Shown here piece after piece: positions 48,726 to 58,035 of a DNA stretch of 64,000 nucleotides. The position numbers were made by a program, and so were the translations under genes. The first letter of the stretch is position 1. Every line of letters begins with the position of its first letter. The notes below the pieces were generated by a model, which saw only the letters and a list, made by a program, of their open reading frames with translations, was not told the DNA's origin and searched no databases. Origin of the DNA: Rhizocola hellebori (GTDB lineage: Bacteria > Actinomycetota > Actinomycetes > Mycobacteriales > Micromonosporaceae); assembly GCF_016862955.1 (NCBI RefSeq), contig NZ_BONY01000035.1, positions 1-64,000 of the forward strand, read 5' to 3'.

Positions 48726-50025
48726 GAGTGTGCAGGAAGGTGGCGATGTCCAGCTCCACCGGGGTTCCTTGACCGTCCCGGCGCACTCGCAACAGCTCGC
48801 CATCGTTGGAACCGGAATGACAGCGCCACACGTCCGCGCTCTCCTGCGCGAAGCGCCACGGGGCGGCGGCCGGGCTGACCGGTTCCATGACCAGCTCCTC
48901 GCCGTCGTGGCGGGCGAGCAGCTGCCTGCCCATCCACCACCACACCCCGGCCAGCTCGTGCGGCTGGGCGGCCGGGGCCGGGCGCCACGGCTTGACCCGC
49001 GGCGGCTCCGCCTCCAGTACCAGATCCAGCAGGCTCGTGTTGAGCGCGGCGATCCGCAGCTCGTGCAGGGTGTAGGCGTTGGCGAACAGGATCGCCGCGG
49101 TCCGGCTCGGCCGGTGGACCAGCAGGTGGGCCAGGTAGCCCGGCATCGAACCACCGTGGCCGACGTAAATGCGCTCGCCCGACCTATACAGCTCCAGGCC
49201 CAGGCCATGCCCACCCGTCCACGACTCCAGGTCGCTGATGACCATCGGCGCGCACATCTCGGTGAGCGTGGCCGGATCGAGCAAACCCGGGTCCGGGTCG
49301 GCCAGGAACGCCGCCCACCTGGCCAGATCGGCGGCCGTTGACCAGAGCTGGCCGGCGGGCGCCATCGCGGCCGTGTCGGTGCGCGGCTCCTCCCGCAGCG
49401 TGGCGTCCCACGGGTGCACGACGAAACCCCGGGCGAAAGGCTCCATCTCCATATGGCTGGTCCGGCTCATACCCAGCGGTTCGAGCAGGCGCTTGGAAAG
49501 CAGGTCGGTCCAGTCCAGCCCGGTCAGCCGGTTGGCCACCGCACCGAGCAGGCCATACGCCAGATTGGAGTAGTGATAGGTGCGCAGGGGAGGGTAGGCG
49601 ATCTTGTCGGGGGTGAGCGCCCCCAGGAACGTCTCCAGATCGGTGCCCTCGGCCCGTTCCCACCACTGCCCGTCCGGCTCGCGCTGCAGACCCGAGATGT
49701 GACCGAGCATCTGGCGCAGGGTGATGGCGCTGCCCACCGGCGTCCCCGGCAGGTGGCGATAAAGCAGATCCTCCAGGCTGAGCCGGCCCTCGTCACGCAA
49801 CTGCATGATCATAACCGCGGTCAGCGTCTTGGTGATCGAGCCGATGCGGAACTGGGTATCGGCGGTCGGGACAGCGCCCGTCGCGGGGTCGCAGCCGTTG
49901 GCGCTGAAGTGGACCAGCGCGCCATCGCGGACGACCGCCGCCGCCAAGGCCGGGGCGCGGCCCCGCTCCTGGGCGCGGGCCACCAGGTCGTCCACCTTGC
50001 GTGCGGTCTGCGGGTTCAGCGTCAT
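48715..50025 (-). CDS. Serine hydrolase, class C beta-lactamase family
   Basis: A 436-residue protein with the serine-hydrolase triad motifs of the beta-lactamase/esterase family: SxxK in GSITKTL (Ser63, Lys66), YSN at residues 152-154, and HGGSMPG (about 315) in place of KTG. It has no clear signal peptide, so it is probably cytosolic, more like EstB-type esterases or D-aminopeptidases than a resistance enzyme. ATG 50025 has AAGGAG five bases before it. A C-terminal domain from about 350 follows the catalytic part. The 36-base interval to the Clp-N gene carries the operators. Confidence 0.85.
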   Translation of the reverse strand: MTLNPQTARKVDDLVARAQERGRAPALAAAVVRDGALVHFSANGCDPATGAVPTADTQFRIGSITKTLTAVMIMQLRDEGRLSLEDLLYRHLPGTPVGSAITLRQMLGHISGLQREPDGQWWERAEGTDLETFLGALTPDKIAYPPLRTYHYSNLAYGLLGAVANRLTGLDWTDLLSKRLLEPLGMSRTSHMEMEPFARGFVVHPWDATLREEPRTDTAAMAPAGQLWSTAADLARWAAFLADPDPGLLDPATLTEMCAPMVISDLESWTGGHGLGLELYRSGERIYVGHGGSMPGYLAHLLVHRPSRTAAILFANAYTLHELRIAALNTSLLDLVLEAEPPRVKPWRPAPAAQPHELAGVWWWMGRQLLARHDGEELVMEPVSPAAAPWRFAQESADVWRCHSGSNDGELLRVRRDGQGTPVELDIATFLHTRQP

Positions 50026-50137
50026 CAGATCTCCTTTCCCCACGACCAACGGCTGTTCGGCCGTCGACGTTATCGAACGAACGGCTGACTCTGCTTCCGG
50101 GCCCCAATTAGTGGCGCGAGCATGACACGATCGACAC

Positions 50138-50569
50138 GTGGCAGACGTGGCAGATTGGATTTGGTGGCTCATAGCGGCGGTAATCCTCGTCCTCGCAGAG
50201 CTGTTCACCGGCACCTTCGTGCTGTTGATGCTGGGCACCGGCGCGCTCGCCGCATCGATCGCGGGCCTGGCCGGCGCGCCCGGATGGGTCATGGTGCTGG
50301 TCTTCGCCGCGGTGTCGGCGCTCTCGCTCTGGCTGCTCCGCCCCTGGATCAACCGGCGCTTCTCCAAAGGCAAAGAGATGGGTTTGTCGGTCATTGAAGG
50401 AGCCGACGTGCTTGTCGTCGAGAGAGTCGACCGCGAGCACGGTATGGTCAAGATCGAGGGAGAGCTCTGGCGCGCGCGACCCTACGATGTGGGGCAAACT
50501 TATGAGCCCGGTGAGCGGGTCCGTGTGGTCAAAGTGGACGGCGCAACCGCGCTCGTATGGAGGGATTGA
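50138..50569 (+). CDS. NfeD-family membrane protein
   Basis: A 143-residue protein from a GTG start: three membrane helices (about 8-28, 30-50 and 52-72), then an OB-fold domain (ADVLVVERVDREHGMVKIEG to RVVKVDGATALVW). This is the short NfeD form, a partner of SPFH proteins in membrane microdomains. Its stop overlaps the SPFH start (TGATG), so the pair is translationally coupled. It corresponds to Rv1487. Confidence 0.9.
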   Translation: MADVADWIWWLIAAVILVLAELFTGTFVLLMLGTGALAASIAGLAGAPGWVMVLVFAAVSALSLWLLRPWINRRFSKGKEMGLSVIEGADVLVVERVDREHGMVKIEGELWRARPYDVGQTYEPGERVRVVKVDGATALVWRD

Positions 50570-51588
50570 TGAACGAACTCCTGCTGATCGTGGTCGGGGC
50601 GATAGCCCTGATCATTGTGATCACGCTGGTCAAGATGGTCAAAATCGTGCCGCAGCAACGCAATGACGTTGTCGAGCGGCTCGGTAAGTACAACCGCACG
50701 CTGACACCCGGCCTGAACATCCTGGTGCCATTCATCGACCAGGTGCGCACGAAGGTGGACCTGCGCGAGCAGGTGCAAAGCTTCCCCCCGCAACCGGTGA
50801 TCACCTCCGACAACCTCGTGGTCTCCATCGACACGGTGCTGTATTACAAGGTGGTCGAGCCGGTGCGGGCCACGTACGAAATCGCCAACTTCATTCAGGC
50901 GATCGAACAGCTCACGGTCACCACCCTGCGTAACGTCATCGGCTCGATGGACCTGGAGCGCTCGCTCACCAGCCGTGACGTGGTCAACAGCCAGCTCGCC
51001 TCGGTGCTCGACGAGAACACCGGCCGCTGGGGCATCAAGGTGACCCGGGTGGAAATCAAGGCGATCGAGCCGCCGCCGAGCATCCGCGACGCGATGGAAA
51101 AGCAGATGCGGGCCGAGCGGGACAGGCGCGCCGCGATCCTCAACGCCGAAGGTGTGAAGCAGTCGCAGATCCTCACCGCCGAAGGTGAGAAGCAGGCCGC
51201 CGTGCTGCGCGCCGACGGTGACCGGCAGGCTCGCATCCTGCAAGCCGAAGGTCAGGCCAAGGCGATCAAGCTCGTGGTCGATGCCATCCACGTGTCCGAG
51301 CCGGACAACAAGGTCATGGCTTGGCAGTACCTGCAAGCGCTGCCGCAGATCGCGGCGGGCGCCTCGAACAAGCTGTGGATCATCCCGGCTGAGGTGACCA
51401 AGCTGCTGGAAGGCATCTCCAACCGGTTCGGCGATCTAAGTGAGTCACCGGAAGCCGTCGCAAAGGCGAAGGTGGCCGGAGACGAAGCCGAGCGCGAGGT
51501 GGCCCGGATGTCCGAGGCCGCCGCCAAAGCGGTACGCGAGATCGAATCAGAGGCCGAGCGGACACCGCCTCCGGCGGCCGCGCCGTAA
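50569..51588 (+). CDS. SPFH/Band 7 (stomatin-like) protein
   Basis: A 339-residue protein: N-terminal membrane anchor (ELLLIVVGAIALIIVITLV), SPFH domain (about 30-190: KIVPQQRNDVVERLGKYNRT, TLTPGLNILVPFID), then an Ala/Glu-rich coiled coil (NAEGVKQSQILTAEGEKQAA), and a short tail. The stomatin/paraslipin type is clear. It forms membrane scaffolds with NfeD. ATG 50569 overlaps the NfeD stop and has GGAGG upstream. It corresponds to Rv1488. Confidence 0.93.
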   Translation: MNELLLIVVGAIALIIVITLVKMVKIVPQQRNDVVERLGKYNRTLTPGLNILVPFIDQVRTKVDLREQVQSFPPQPVITSDNLVVSIDTVLYYKVVEPVRATYEIANFIQAIEQLTVTTLRNVIGSMDLERSLTSRDVVNSQLASVLDENTGRWGIKVTRVEIKAIEPPPSIRDAMEKQMRAERDRRAAILNAEGVKQSQILTAEGEKQAAVLRADGDRQARILQAEGQAKAIKLVVDAIHVSEPDNKVMAWQYLQALPQIAAGASNKLWIIPAEVTKLLEGISNRFGDLSESPEAVAKAKVAGDEAEREVARMSEAAAKAVREIESEAERTPPPAAAP

Positions 51589-51601
51589 TTCGCTTTAAGT
51601 C

Positions 51602-51632
51602 GCGGGCCGGTGGCATGTTGCCGCCGGCCCGC
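51602..51632 (+). terminator. GC-rich stem-loop after SPFH gene
   Basis: GCGGGCCGG (51602-51610) pairs with CCGGCCCGC (51624-51632); the 13-base interval can add a GGC/GCC pair. It lies 13 bases after the SPFH stop and 25 bases before the methyltransferase start. No U-tract follows, so termination is probable but not certain. Confidence 0.55.
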
Positions 51633-51656
51633 TTCGCGTCCTGGCAAGATGCTCGC

Positions 51657-52454
51657 GTGGAGCTGATCACCGACCCGGCCGACGAGCGGATCGCCGACTA
51701 TCGCGCCCTGACCGACGTCGAGTTGCGCACCCGATGGGAGCCACCGCACGGCCTGTTCATCGCCGAGGGCGAGCTCGTTTTGCGGCGGGCTCTTCGCGCT
51801 GGGTACCGGCCGCGGTCCTTTCTCGTTGAGGCGAAACGGGCCGGGCAGATCGCCGACCTGTCCGGGGCGCCGACCTACGGTGCTTCGGCGCAGGTGCTGC
51901 AGGAGATCACCGGCTTCAATGTGCACCGTGGGGTGCTTGCCAGCTTCCACCGCCAGCCACTGCCCCCGGCCTCGGAAGTGCTCGCCGCCGCCCGCCGCGT
52001 GGTGATCCTCGAAGACGTGAACAACCACACCAATCTCGGCGCCATCTTCCGGGGCGTGGCGGCGCTTGGCGTCGACGCCGTGCTGCTCTCCCCGACCTGC
52101 GCCGACCCGCTCTACCGGCGCAGTGTGCGGGTCAGCATGGGCGAGGTCTTCGCCATCCCCTACGTCCCGCTAGCCGAGTGGCCCCAGGGTCTCCAGCTCG
52201 TCCGCGACGCGGGCTACACGGTCCTCGCCATGACGCCGGGCCCGCAAAGCGTGCCCCTACAGGAACTCACCGCCGCGCAGCGGCTGCGGCCCGCGCTGCT
52301 CCTGGGCGCGGAAGGCCCCGGCCTGACCCCAGCCGCCCTCGCCGCCGCCGACGTCCACGTGCGCATCCCCATGCGCCGCGGCGTCGACTCCCTCAACGTC
52401 GCCGCCGCCACCGCCGTCGCCTGCTGGGAACTCACCCGCACCGATCCGCTCTAG
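51657..52454 (+). CDS. TrmH/SpoU family RNA methyltransferase
   Basis: A 265-residue SPOUT enzyme. The N-terminal substrate domain (about 1-95) includes PHGLFIAEGELVLRRAL. The SPOUT knot follows with VVILEDVNNHTNLGAIFR (motif 1), LLLGAEGPGLTP (motif 2) and IPMRRGVDSLNVAAATAVA (motif 3), all complete. It methylates a ribose 2'-OH in rRNA or tRNA using S-adenosylmethionine. GTG 51657 is taken because the enzyme N-terminus VELITDPADERI starts there. Confidence 0.92.
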   Translation: MELITDPADERIADYRALTDVELRTRWEPPHGLFIAEGELVLRRALRAGYRPRSFLVEAKRAGQIADLSGAPTYGASAQVLQEITGFNVHRGVLASFHRQPLPPASEVLAAARRVVILEDVNNHTNLGAIFRGVAALGVDAVLLSPTCADPLYRRSVRVSMGEVFAIPYVPLAEWPQGLQLVRDAGYTVLAMTPGPQSVPLQELTAAQRLRPALLLGAEGPGLTPAALAAADVHVRIPMRRGVDSLNVAAATAVACWELTRTDPL

Positions 52455-52527
52455 CCGCTGGCTCCGGCGTGCGTCAGCTTCCTGCTAGCGCGAGCTGGTA
52501 GGGCGTCTTGGTGGGTAAAGTGCGATC

Positions 52528-54129
52528 ATGTTCCCGACCGTGCGTGAGGTGATGGCGCTGGACTCCATGCGAGTCGGCGAACCTCGGCTGGTGGCGGGGG
52601 AGCGCGGGCTCGATCGGCCGGTGCGCTGGGTGCACTCGGCAGAGGTACCAGACATAGCAAGCTTGTTAAAGGGCCGGGAGCTGGTCTTGACCACGGGTGT
52701 GGCGCTGCCCGCGGAAGACGCGGGGATCCGAGCGTTCATCCAGGATCTCGTTGATGTCGGGGTTTCGGGGCTGGTCGTCGAATTGGGGCGGCGATATTCG
52801 GCCTCGGTCCCGCGGGTGATGGTGGCGGCCGCGGAGAAGCTGGGGCTGCCGCTGATCGAGCTGCGCCGGCCGACGCCGTTCGTGCCGATCACCGAGGCGG
52901 TGCATGCGCTCATCGTCGACTCCCAGCTGACCGAGCTGCGTGCCACCGAGGAGATCCACCAGCGGTTCACCGAGCTGAGCGTCGAAGGCGCGGAACCGAC
53001 CGAGGTCGTGCACCAAGCCGCCCAGCTGAGCGGATGCCCGGTGGTGCTGGAAAACCTGGCCCGCCAGGTGCTCGCCTTCGACACCGCAGGCGACCGGGCC
53101 GCGCTGCTGCTGGACAACTGGGAGCAGCACTCCCGTCGCATTCAAACCAAGGGCCGCACCGGGTACGACCCGGATGCCGGCTGGCTCGGCACCATGGTTG
53201 GCGCGCGCGGGCACGACTGGGGCCGCCTGCTGCTGCGCTTCGACGGCGCTCAGCCGCCGACCCGGCTCGTCATCGTGCTTGAACGCGCCGCCTCCACCCT
53301 CGCGCTGGGCCGGCTCATCCAGCGCGATGCGGAAGGCCTGGAACGCCAACTGCACGGCACCCTGCTTTCGGCCCTGCTCGAGCACACCCTGCCCGTCGAC
53401 GAGGTGGCTCTGCGCGCACGAGCCCTCGGCATCACCCTGGAACGGCGCCGCCTGGTCGGTGTCGCGTTCCGGCTGCGCGGCGACGAACCCATGGAACCCG
53501 ACAGGCTGCGCGACCTTTCCGAGGCGGTCAGCCATGCCGTCCGCGAGTCCGCACTGGATGGTTTGACCAGTCCCCTCAACGGTTCCGCCGTCGGCGCTCT
53601 GGTGGCGGTCAAACCCGGCTTGGACGAATCCGCCGCGCTGGGGGAGCTGGCCGCATCCCTGCGCCGCCATACAAAACTAGCCCTCATCGTGGCCGCCGGG
53701 TCCGGAGTGGACAGTCTGCGCGAGGCGCGCCGCTCCCTCATCGAAGCCCGCCAGGTCGCCGAAGCCGCCCGCCACGACCCCGCCTCCGCCATCTCTGTGC
53801 ACCGCCTGCCCAACGTCGGGCTGGCCGGCCTGCTCTACCTCCTGCGCGACGAACCGCGACTGCAAACCTTCGTCGAACGCCAACTCGGGCCTCTGCTCCA
53901 ACACGACGCCCAGCACCCGCGCGAGCCGCTGCTGCCCACTTTGCGCGTCTATCTGGATTCCGGGCGAAACAAGTCCACCGCCGCGATGTCCGCGCACATG
54001 TCCCGGCCGGCCTTCTATGATCGGCTCGCTCGTATCAACAGAATCCTGGGCGTCGACCTGGAATCGGTGCAGGTGTGCCTTTCGTTGCATGTGGCTTTGG
54101 TGGCGCTAGACGCGATGCGCAACGCCTAA
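52528..54129 (+). CDS. PucR-family transcriptional regulator
   Basis: A 533-residue regulator. An N-terminal PucR_1 domain (about residues 5-130: VREVMALDSMRVGEPRLVAG and SLLKGRELVLTTGVALP) is followed by a GGDEF-like central part (about 290-430) and a C-terminal HTH_30 (ILxYLDSGRNKSTAAMSAHM type, about 470-515). The family controls purine and amino acid catabolism. The convergent D-amino-acid-oxidase-like gene overlaps its 3' end by 24 bases, and could be a target, but that is inference. Confidence 0.88.
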   Translation: MFPTVREVMALDSMRVGEPRLVAGERGLDRPVRWVHSAEVPDIASLLKGRELVLTTGVALPAEDAGIRAFIQDLVDVGVSGLVVELGRRYSASVPRVMVAAAEKLGLPLIELRRPTPFVPITEAVHALIVDSQLTELRATEEIHQRFTELSVEGAEPTEVVHQAAQLSGCPVVLENLARQVLAFDTAGDRAALLLDNWEQHSRRIQTKGRTGYDPDAGWLGTMVGARGHDWGRLLLRFDGAQPPTRLVIVLERAASTLALGRLIQRDAEGLERQLHGTLLSALLEHTLPVDEVALRARALGITLERRRLVGVAFRLRGDEPMEPDRLRDLSEAVSHAVRESALDGLTSPLNGSAVGALVAVKPGLDESAALGELAASLRRHTKLALIVAAGSGVDSLREARRSLIEARQVAEAARHDPASAISVHRLPNVGLAGLLYLLRDEPRLQTFVERQLGPLLQHDAQHPREPLLPTLRVYLDSGRNKSTAAMSAHMSRPAFYDRLARINRILGVDLESVQVCLSLHVALVALDAMRNA

Positions 54130-55065
54130 CTCCTTCACCAACTCGAGAACCGTTGCCGCACAACCCCAGGAGAGCGTCACGCCAGCGCCGCCGTGACCGT
54201 AGTTGTGGATGATGTTGCCTTCTTCTTCAAGGCGCACTTCCTTTCTTGAAGGTCGGACGCCGACCCGATTCTCGATCACCTTGGCTTCGGCCAGGCGGGG
54301 TTCGATCCGGGCGCAGCGTTTGACAATCTCGCGGGCTACCTCAGGGTCAGGCTCCAGACTGCCGCTGTCCCTCGAGGTACAACCTCCGAGTACGACATGG
54401 TCGCCCTGCGGTAGCCAATAGAGAAGGTCCTCTTCACGTTCCTCGCAATCCTGGAAGAAAGTCGTGAGACCGGGATTATTGACCACCACGAGCTGTCCCC
54501 TGGCGGGCATGATGAGATCATCGCCGCACAGTTCGCGGGCACCCACTCCTGTGCAATTGATCACGATGCGATCCCTCGCCAGGTCATGCAGCGAATCAAT
54601 CTTCCGTAGCTGAACTTCCACTCCTACGCGGGCCAAACGAGCGGCCAGGTAGTCGAGATACACCGGCATGTCCAAGATGGGCATCTCATACCACCAGCCC
54701 ACGAGATATCCTCCTGGAAGCTCGTTTTGGTGACATAGCCGAAATGAGTTGAGCTTTTCTGTCCAATTCGGAGCGGCCGTTGGCACACGCGAAGCGTCAA
54801 TGCCCCCGACGATTCGCACGCCGGTGTGGTCCTGGTTTGCCAACTCCGCGAGGATCGCAAGAGTGACCTCGCTCCACTCAGTTGCTCGCTCATGATTGAC
54901 GAGATAGGGGGACCAGCACGCCCCCGCCGCTGCTGAGGTGGTTTGTCTTGGCGGCATCGCGGAGGAGATCTCCACCTCGATTCCCGCCTCGGCGAGGACG
55001 ACGGCGGTGGTCATGCCGGAGACGCCGGCGCCAACTACTGACACTGGCTGGTCACTGTTGCCCAT
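54106..55065 (-). CDS. FAD-dependent D-amino-acid-oxidase-like protein
   Basis: A 319-residue flavoprotein of the DAAO family. The N-terminal FAD motif is VVGAGVSGMTTAVVLAEAG (GxGxxG), then SAAAGACWSPYLVNH; later VINCTGVGARELCGD, PARGQLVVVNNPGL, YWLPQGDHVVLGG and the C-terminal HNYGHGGAGVTLSWG. The last motif binds FAD in DAAO. It probably oxidises a D-amino acid or a related amine. The G/C use and codon bias are lower than in neighbours to the left and it borders the accessory island. Confidence 0.87.
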   Translation of the reverse strand: MGNSDQPVSVVGAGVSGMTTAVVLAEAGIEVEISSAMPPRQTTSAAAGACWSPYLVNHERATEWSEVTLAILAELANQDHTGVRIVGGIDASRVPTAAPNWTEKLNSFRLCHQNELPGGYLVGWWYEMPILDMPVYLDYLAARLARVGVEVQLRKIDSLHDLARDRIVINCTGVGARELCGDDLIMPARGQLVVVNNPGLTTFFQDCEEREEDLLYWLPQGDHVVLGGCTSRDSGSLEPDPEVAREIVKRCARIEPRLAEAKVIENRVGVRPSRKEVRLEEEGNIIHNYGHGGAGVTLSWGCAATVLELVKELGVAHRV

Positions 55066-55189
55066 CTGTCTAGGCTAACGTCAAGGTCGATCTGACGGAG
55101 GAACGTCACTCGGATGGTTGCGCAGGTGCTTGTAGCACCAAGCCATCATTGGTAGACCTATACGATATTCATTCGTCTGGAGTACGCGA

Positions 55190-56125
55190 ATGATACTGAT
55201 CGGCGAGGTCCACACCGGATTGCTACGCAACTCGACGGCCCTGACCGCGGGTGCCTCAGCGACGTTGCTCGGGTTCAAGCCTGGGTCGCCTGCGCAATAT
55301 GGCGAGCGGCCGGTGCGCTTCGCGCGGTCACCGGAGCTGCTGACCGGGGTGGACTGTGCCCTCGCCAGCATAGGGGCCGTCCCGCGCGGGATTGGCACGG
55401 TCGGGTCCCGAGCATCCGTTATAGGTGGGCAGATTCTGCTTAGCTCCTCGTATGCCACGATCACCCCCTCAGGGGCGAGCCGAAGGCTGACCTGGTCACA
55501 CTATCTCTCCCGTCCCGGCGTGATCGAAGTACTCGGGCGAGTGCAGGCACGAGCTTTGTGCTCCGGATTTCTGCGAGCCGCCATTCCGCCACCCACATTG
55601 GATCTGGGTGCGGTTAATGCCCGAATTATCAGAGAAGTGCAGACGCGTCCCGGGCTCAACCGCCGATCTGCATTCCGGGCACAGTCGACACGCCTTCGCT
55701 GGGCGGCCATCGCGGATTCAGCCGAGACGGGAAACGTTGTCTTTGCACTGCGGCGCAATGGGCTGCGCACCGTTGAGCTCCACTGTGGTGGCGAAGAACC
55801 GGCGGAGCTGATCGCGCTCTGCGAAGACCTTGCGCTGCACGATTGGCTTCTCAGCACGCTCCTGAAACTGATTGACCACAGCATGATCGGCGCAGCACCG
55901 CGTCGTGAGGCAATCGCACGTCTGATCCCAGCCATGGATTTCATACTCCACCTTTGGATGCCGGGAGTGCGCCTAGGCGAGCAAGCTAAAGCTTTCTGGC
56001 GAGCGCTGGATCAGCAAGCTGCGCTGTCGAAGCAGTGGCAGGCGTCGGTCGATCGAGTTCGTGATCAGTTTTCCATGGCGACCATCACTCGACTGCTGGC
56101 GTCCCACTCCTTCGACCATAGTTGA
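55190..56125 (+). CDS. SCO2521 family protein
   Basis: A 311-residue protein without membrane helices. LIGEVHTGLLRNSTALTAGA begins it; then LGFKPGSPAQYGERPVRFAR, LTGVDCALASIG, a HYLSRPGVIEVLGRV segment and a helical C-terminal half. These features match the SCO2521 family as I recall it from Streptomyces, found with SCO2522-SCO2525. No catalytic motif is visible. It starts the plus-strand part of the island, divergent from the oxidase gene. A membrane-anchored protein gene follows after 7 bases and is probably co-expressed. Confidence 0.75.
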   Translation: MILIGEVHTGLLRNSTALTAGASATLLGFKPGSPAQYGERPVRFARSPELLTGVDCALASIGAVPRGIGTVGSRASVIGGQILLSSSYATITPSGASRRLTWSHYLSRPGVIEVLGRVQARALCSGFLRAAIPPPTLDLGAVNARIIREVQTRPGLNRRSAFRAQSTRLRWAAIADSAETGNVVFALRRNGLRTVELHCGGEEPAELIALCEDLALHDWLLSTLLKLIDHSMIGAAPRREAIARLIPAMDFILHLWMPGVRLGEQAKAFWRALDQQAALSKQWQASVDRVRDQFSMATITRLLASHSFDHS

Positions 56126-56132
56126 GGTGCGA

Positions 56133-57065
56133 ATGTCCGGGCTTTCCCAACAGCAATTGGCACGCAGGTTACTCGTCACAGTGGCCGGAGGTTCGGTCGC
56201 ATTCGTCTTTGCCACCTTGGTTTCCCAGACCTATGCGTATTCGATAGCGGCATCGGTCTTTGTAGGCGGGGTGCTGTTCATTTCCGTGTACCTGGTGGAG
56301 GTCGAACAGCGCCTGGCCCAGCTCGAGTCCGGGCTCAGGGACGGGTTCACCGGGATAAATGAGGCAACGGAGCTTTTTGGGCGGCTCGAGGCGTCCAAGT
56401 TGCGTACGGACACGATGACCCAGCTGGTAGTGCACTCCACCAAGATCCACGCCGAGACCCATCGGTTGGCATTCAAGTTCGCCCAAGCCGAGATCAGTCG
56501 CCTCGCGAAGACGCTTAAGGAGCTCAGTCAAGGTAGCGACGTGCCTTATGAAGGGGAGGATCGCGACTGGATGCTGGGGCTGACCGCCAATGCGGAGATC
56601 TCGATTGACGCCATAAGCCTGACGACGATGGACGCTGGAATTGATGGTGGCCTATGGATGTCGGATCTTGGCCAGCGCTACCTCCAAGCACAGCTGGACG
56701 CGGTTCGGCGAAAGGTGCGGATCCGGCGGATCTTCGTCACCGATCGATCGGCAGCCACGGATTCGCGGGAGTTTCTGGAAAAGACCGGGTTCTACGCCAT
56801 CTACAAGATGCACATGAACATCGGGATAGATGTCAGGGTTCTGGACGCGTCGGACGCGCCGGGAACTCGCGCGCACACCATGTTCGACTTCATCGTCTTC
56901 GATGGGTCCATCAGCTATGAGTCGACGCCGGCCGCCGTGAACACCTCCAAGACCCAGCCCATTATCATCAACACACGCTTGATACAGGACGAGGAAAGAG
57001 TCAATGAGCGGGTTCAGCGCTTCGAGGAGCTTTGGAGCGCCGCCCAACTGATCGATCTTCGATAG
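56133..57065 (+). CDS. Two-helix membrane-anchored protein with coiled coil
   Basis: A 310-residue protein from ATG 56133 with GAGG five bases before it. Two membrane helices (about residues 15-35 and 38-58) precede a coiled coil (about 60-110) and a soluble alpha/beta domain ending YESTPAAVNTSKTQPIIINT. The soluble part contains DAISLTTMDAG, RRKVRIRRIFVTDRS and FDFIVFDG, a layout like phospholipase D-fold half domains, but no HxK motif is present. It has no known match to me. Its 3' end overlaps the SCO2522 gene by 65 bases, tail to tail. Confidence 0.65.
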   Translation: MSGLSQQQLARRLLVTVAGGSVAFVFATLVSQTYAYSIAASVFVGGVLFISVYLVEVEQRLAQLESGLRDGFTGINEATELFGRLEASKLRTDTMTQLVVHSTKIHAETHRLAFKFAQAEISRLAKTLKELSQGSDVPYEGEDRDWMLGLTANAEISIDAISLTTMDAGIDGGLWMSDLGQRYLQAQLDAVRRKVRIRRIFVTDRSAATDSREFLEKTGFYAIYKMHMNIGIDVRVLDASDAPGTRAHTMFDFIVFDGSISYESTPAAVNTSKTQPIIINTRLIQDEERVNERVQRFEELWSAAQLIDLR

Positions 57066-58035
57066 TGAGCTCCCACGGTTCTTGAGGGGCAAAGACATAG
57101 CCGATTCGCTCAACGACAGTGCCTGCGAGCCGCAGCTTGTCGCCTTTTGCCTGACTGGCGAGCTGCGTCGCGGCGGCGCCGTCGACCGCAATCTGGCTTA
57201 GCACCGTCCTTACCGCGTCTTCTATAGGCAAGAAGCGCTCGGCAATTACCGACAGCGTGCTGTATGCACTGAACGGCGAGGCGTTGTGATTCAGTTTGAT
57301 CACGCCGGGTAAGGCCTGCCAGCTCGTGGGCCAGGGCGCCGACCACTGCTGCGGCTGGAGCAAAGGCAGACCGTTGGCGCGCAACAGGCCCAGCCTTGCC
57401 AGTTGCCAGACGGCCGCAAGGAATGGGCACGAGTAGACGCGGCCGCCCTCTTGATCGTTCCACAGTTCGACATCAATAAAGATCGAATGCCGGTTGGCCG
57501 CGCTTTCCGACGGTGGCTGCCATCGTCGCGGTTTCATGGCTACCGCCGGACCGGAGGGCGAGCGTCTGCCGTTAGAAAGCCAACCGCTCGCCGCAGCCGC
57601 AGGGCGGGCACCGTTGCTGGAAGGATGCGGCTCGGCCACGATCTGAGCCGCCACTAGCTCTGCGATGGCAACACCGGACTCCACGGCGCAGCTCGATTCG
57701 CGCGCGAGATAGTCGATTGTGAGACCAGCGTCGTCGGCCGCGGCTAGCACCATAGGAATGATCTCCGCAGGCGAGCTGTCCGGTGAGAAGTAGTCATCGA
57801 TCAGGTAGCAGGTGCTGATCCTAGGGCGATCGGCACCGGAACTGTTCGCGCACCACCGCACAGCCTGCTCTACCCAAGGCGCCACACCTGTGAATCGTTG
57901 CCGGACGGTCGCCTGGCCAGACTCGAGGTCTTCCATGTAGAGATGTCCCACCTCGACCGATAGGTGGGACATAGGTACAGAACGGGTTTTACTTTCGCCG
58001 GTGGCTTCGATAAAGGCGGCGGTCGGCTCGGTCAA
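57001..58035 (-). CDS. SCO2522 family protein
   Basis: A 344-residue protein. Conserved elements of the SCO2522 family are present: MSHLSVEVGHLYMEDLESGQ, RISTCYLIDDYFSPDSSPAE, TIDYLARESSCAVESGVAIA, ASGWLSNGRRSP and HSIFIDVELWNDQEGGR, then SCPFLAAVWQLARLGLL. The start is ATG 58035, overlapping the P-loop gene stop (ATGA). ATG 57972 (MSHLSVE) is a possible alternative. No known enzyme motif is found. It is the last gene of the minus-strand operon and overlaps the convergent membrane gene by 65 bases. Confidence 0.82.
   Translation of the reverse strand: MTEPTAAFIEATGESKTRSVPMSHLSVEVGHLYMEDLESGQATVRQRFTGVAPWVEQAVRWCANSSGADRPRISTCYLIDDYFSPDSSPAEIIPMVLAAADDAGLTIDYLARESSCAVESGVAIAELVAAQIVAEPHPSSNGARPAAAASGWLSNGRRSPSGPAVAMKPRRWQPPSESAANRHSIFIDVELWNDQEGGRVYSCPFLAAVWQLARLGLLRANGLPLLQPQQWSAPWPTSWQALPGVIKLNHNASPFSAYSTLSVIAERFLPIEDAVRTVLSQIAVDGAAATQLASQAKGDKLRLAGTVVERIGYVFAPQEPWELTIEDRSVGRRSKAPRSAEPAH

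Noticed and set aside
48715-50025. Beta-lactamase resistance gene
   Set aside because: Motifs are SxxK, YSN and HGG with no signal peptide; this is the broad serine-hydrolase family and resistance cannot be claimed.
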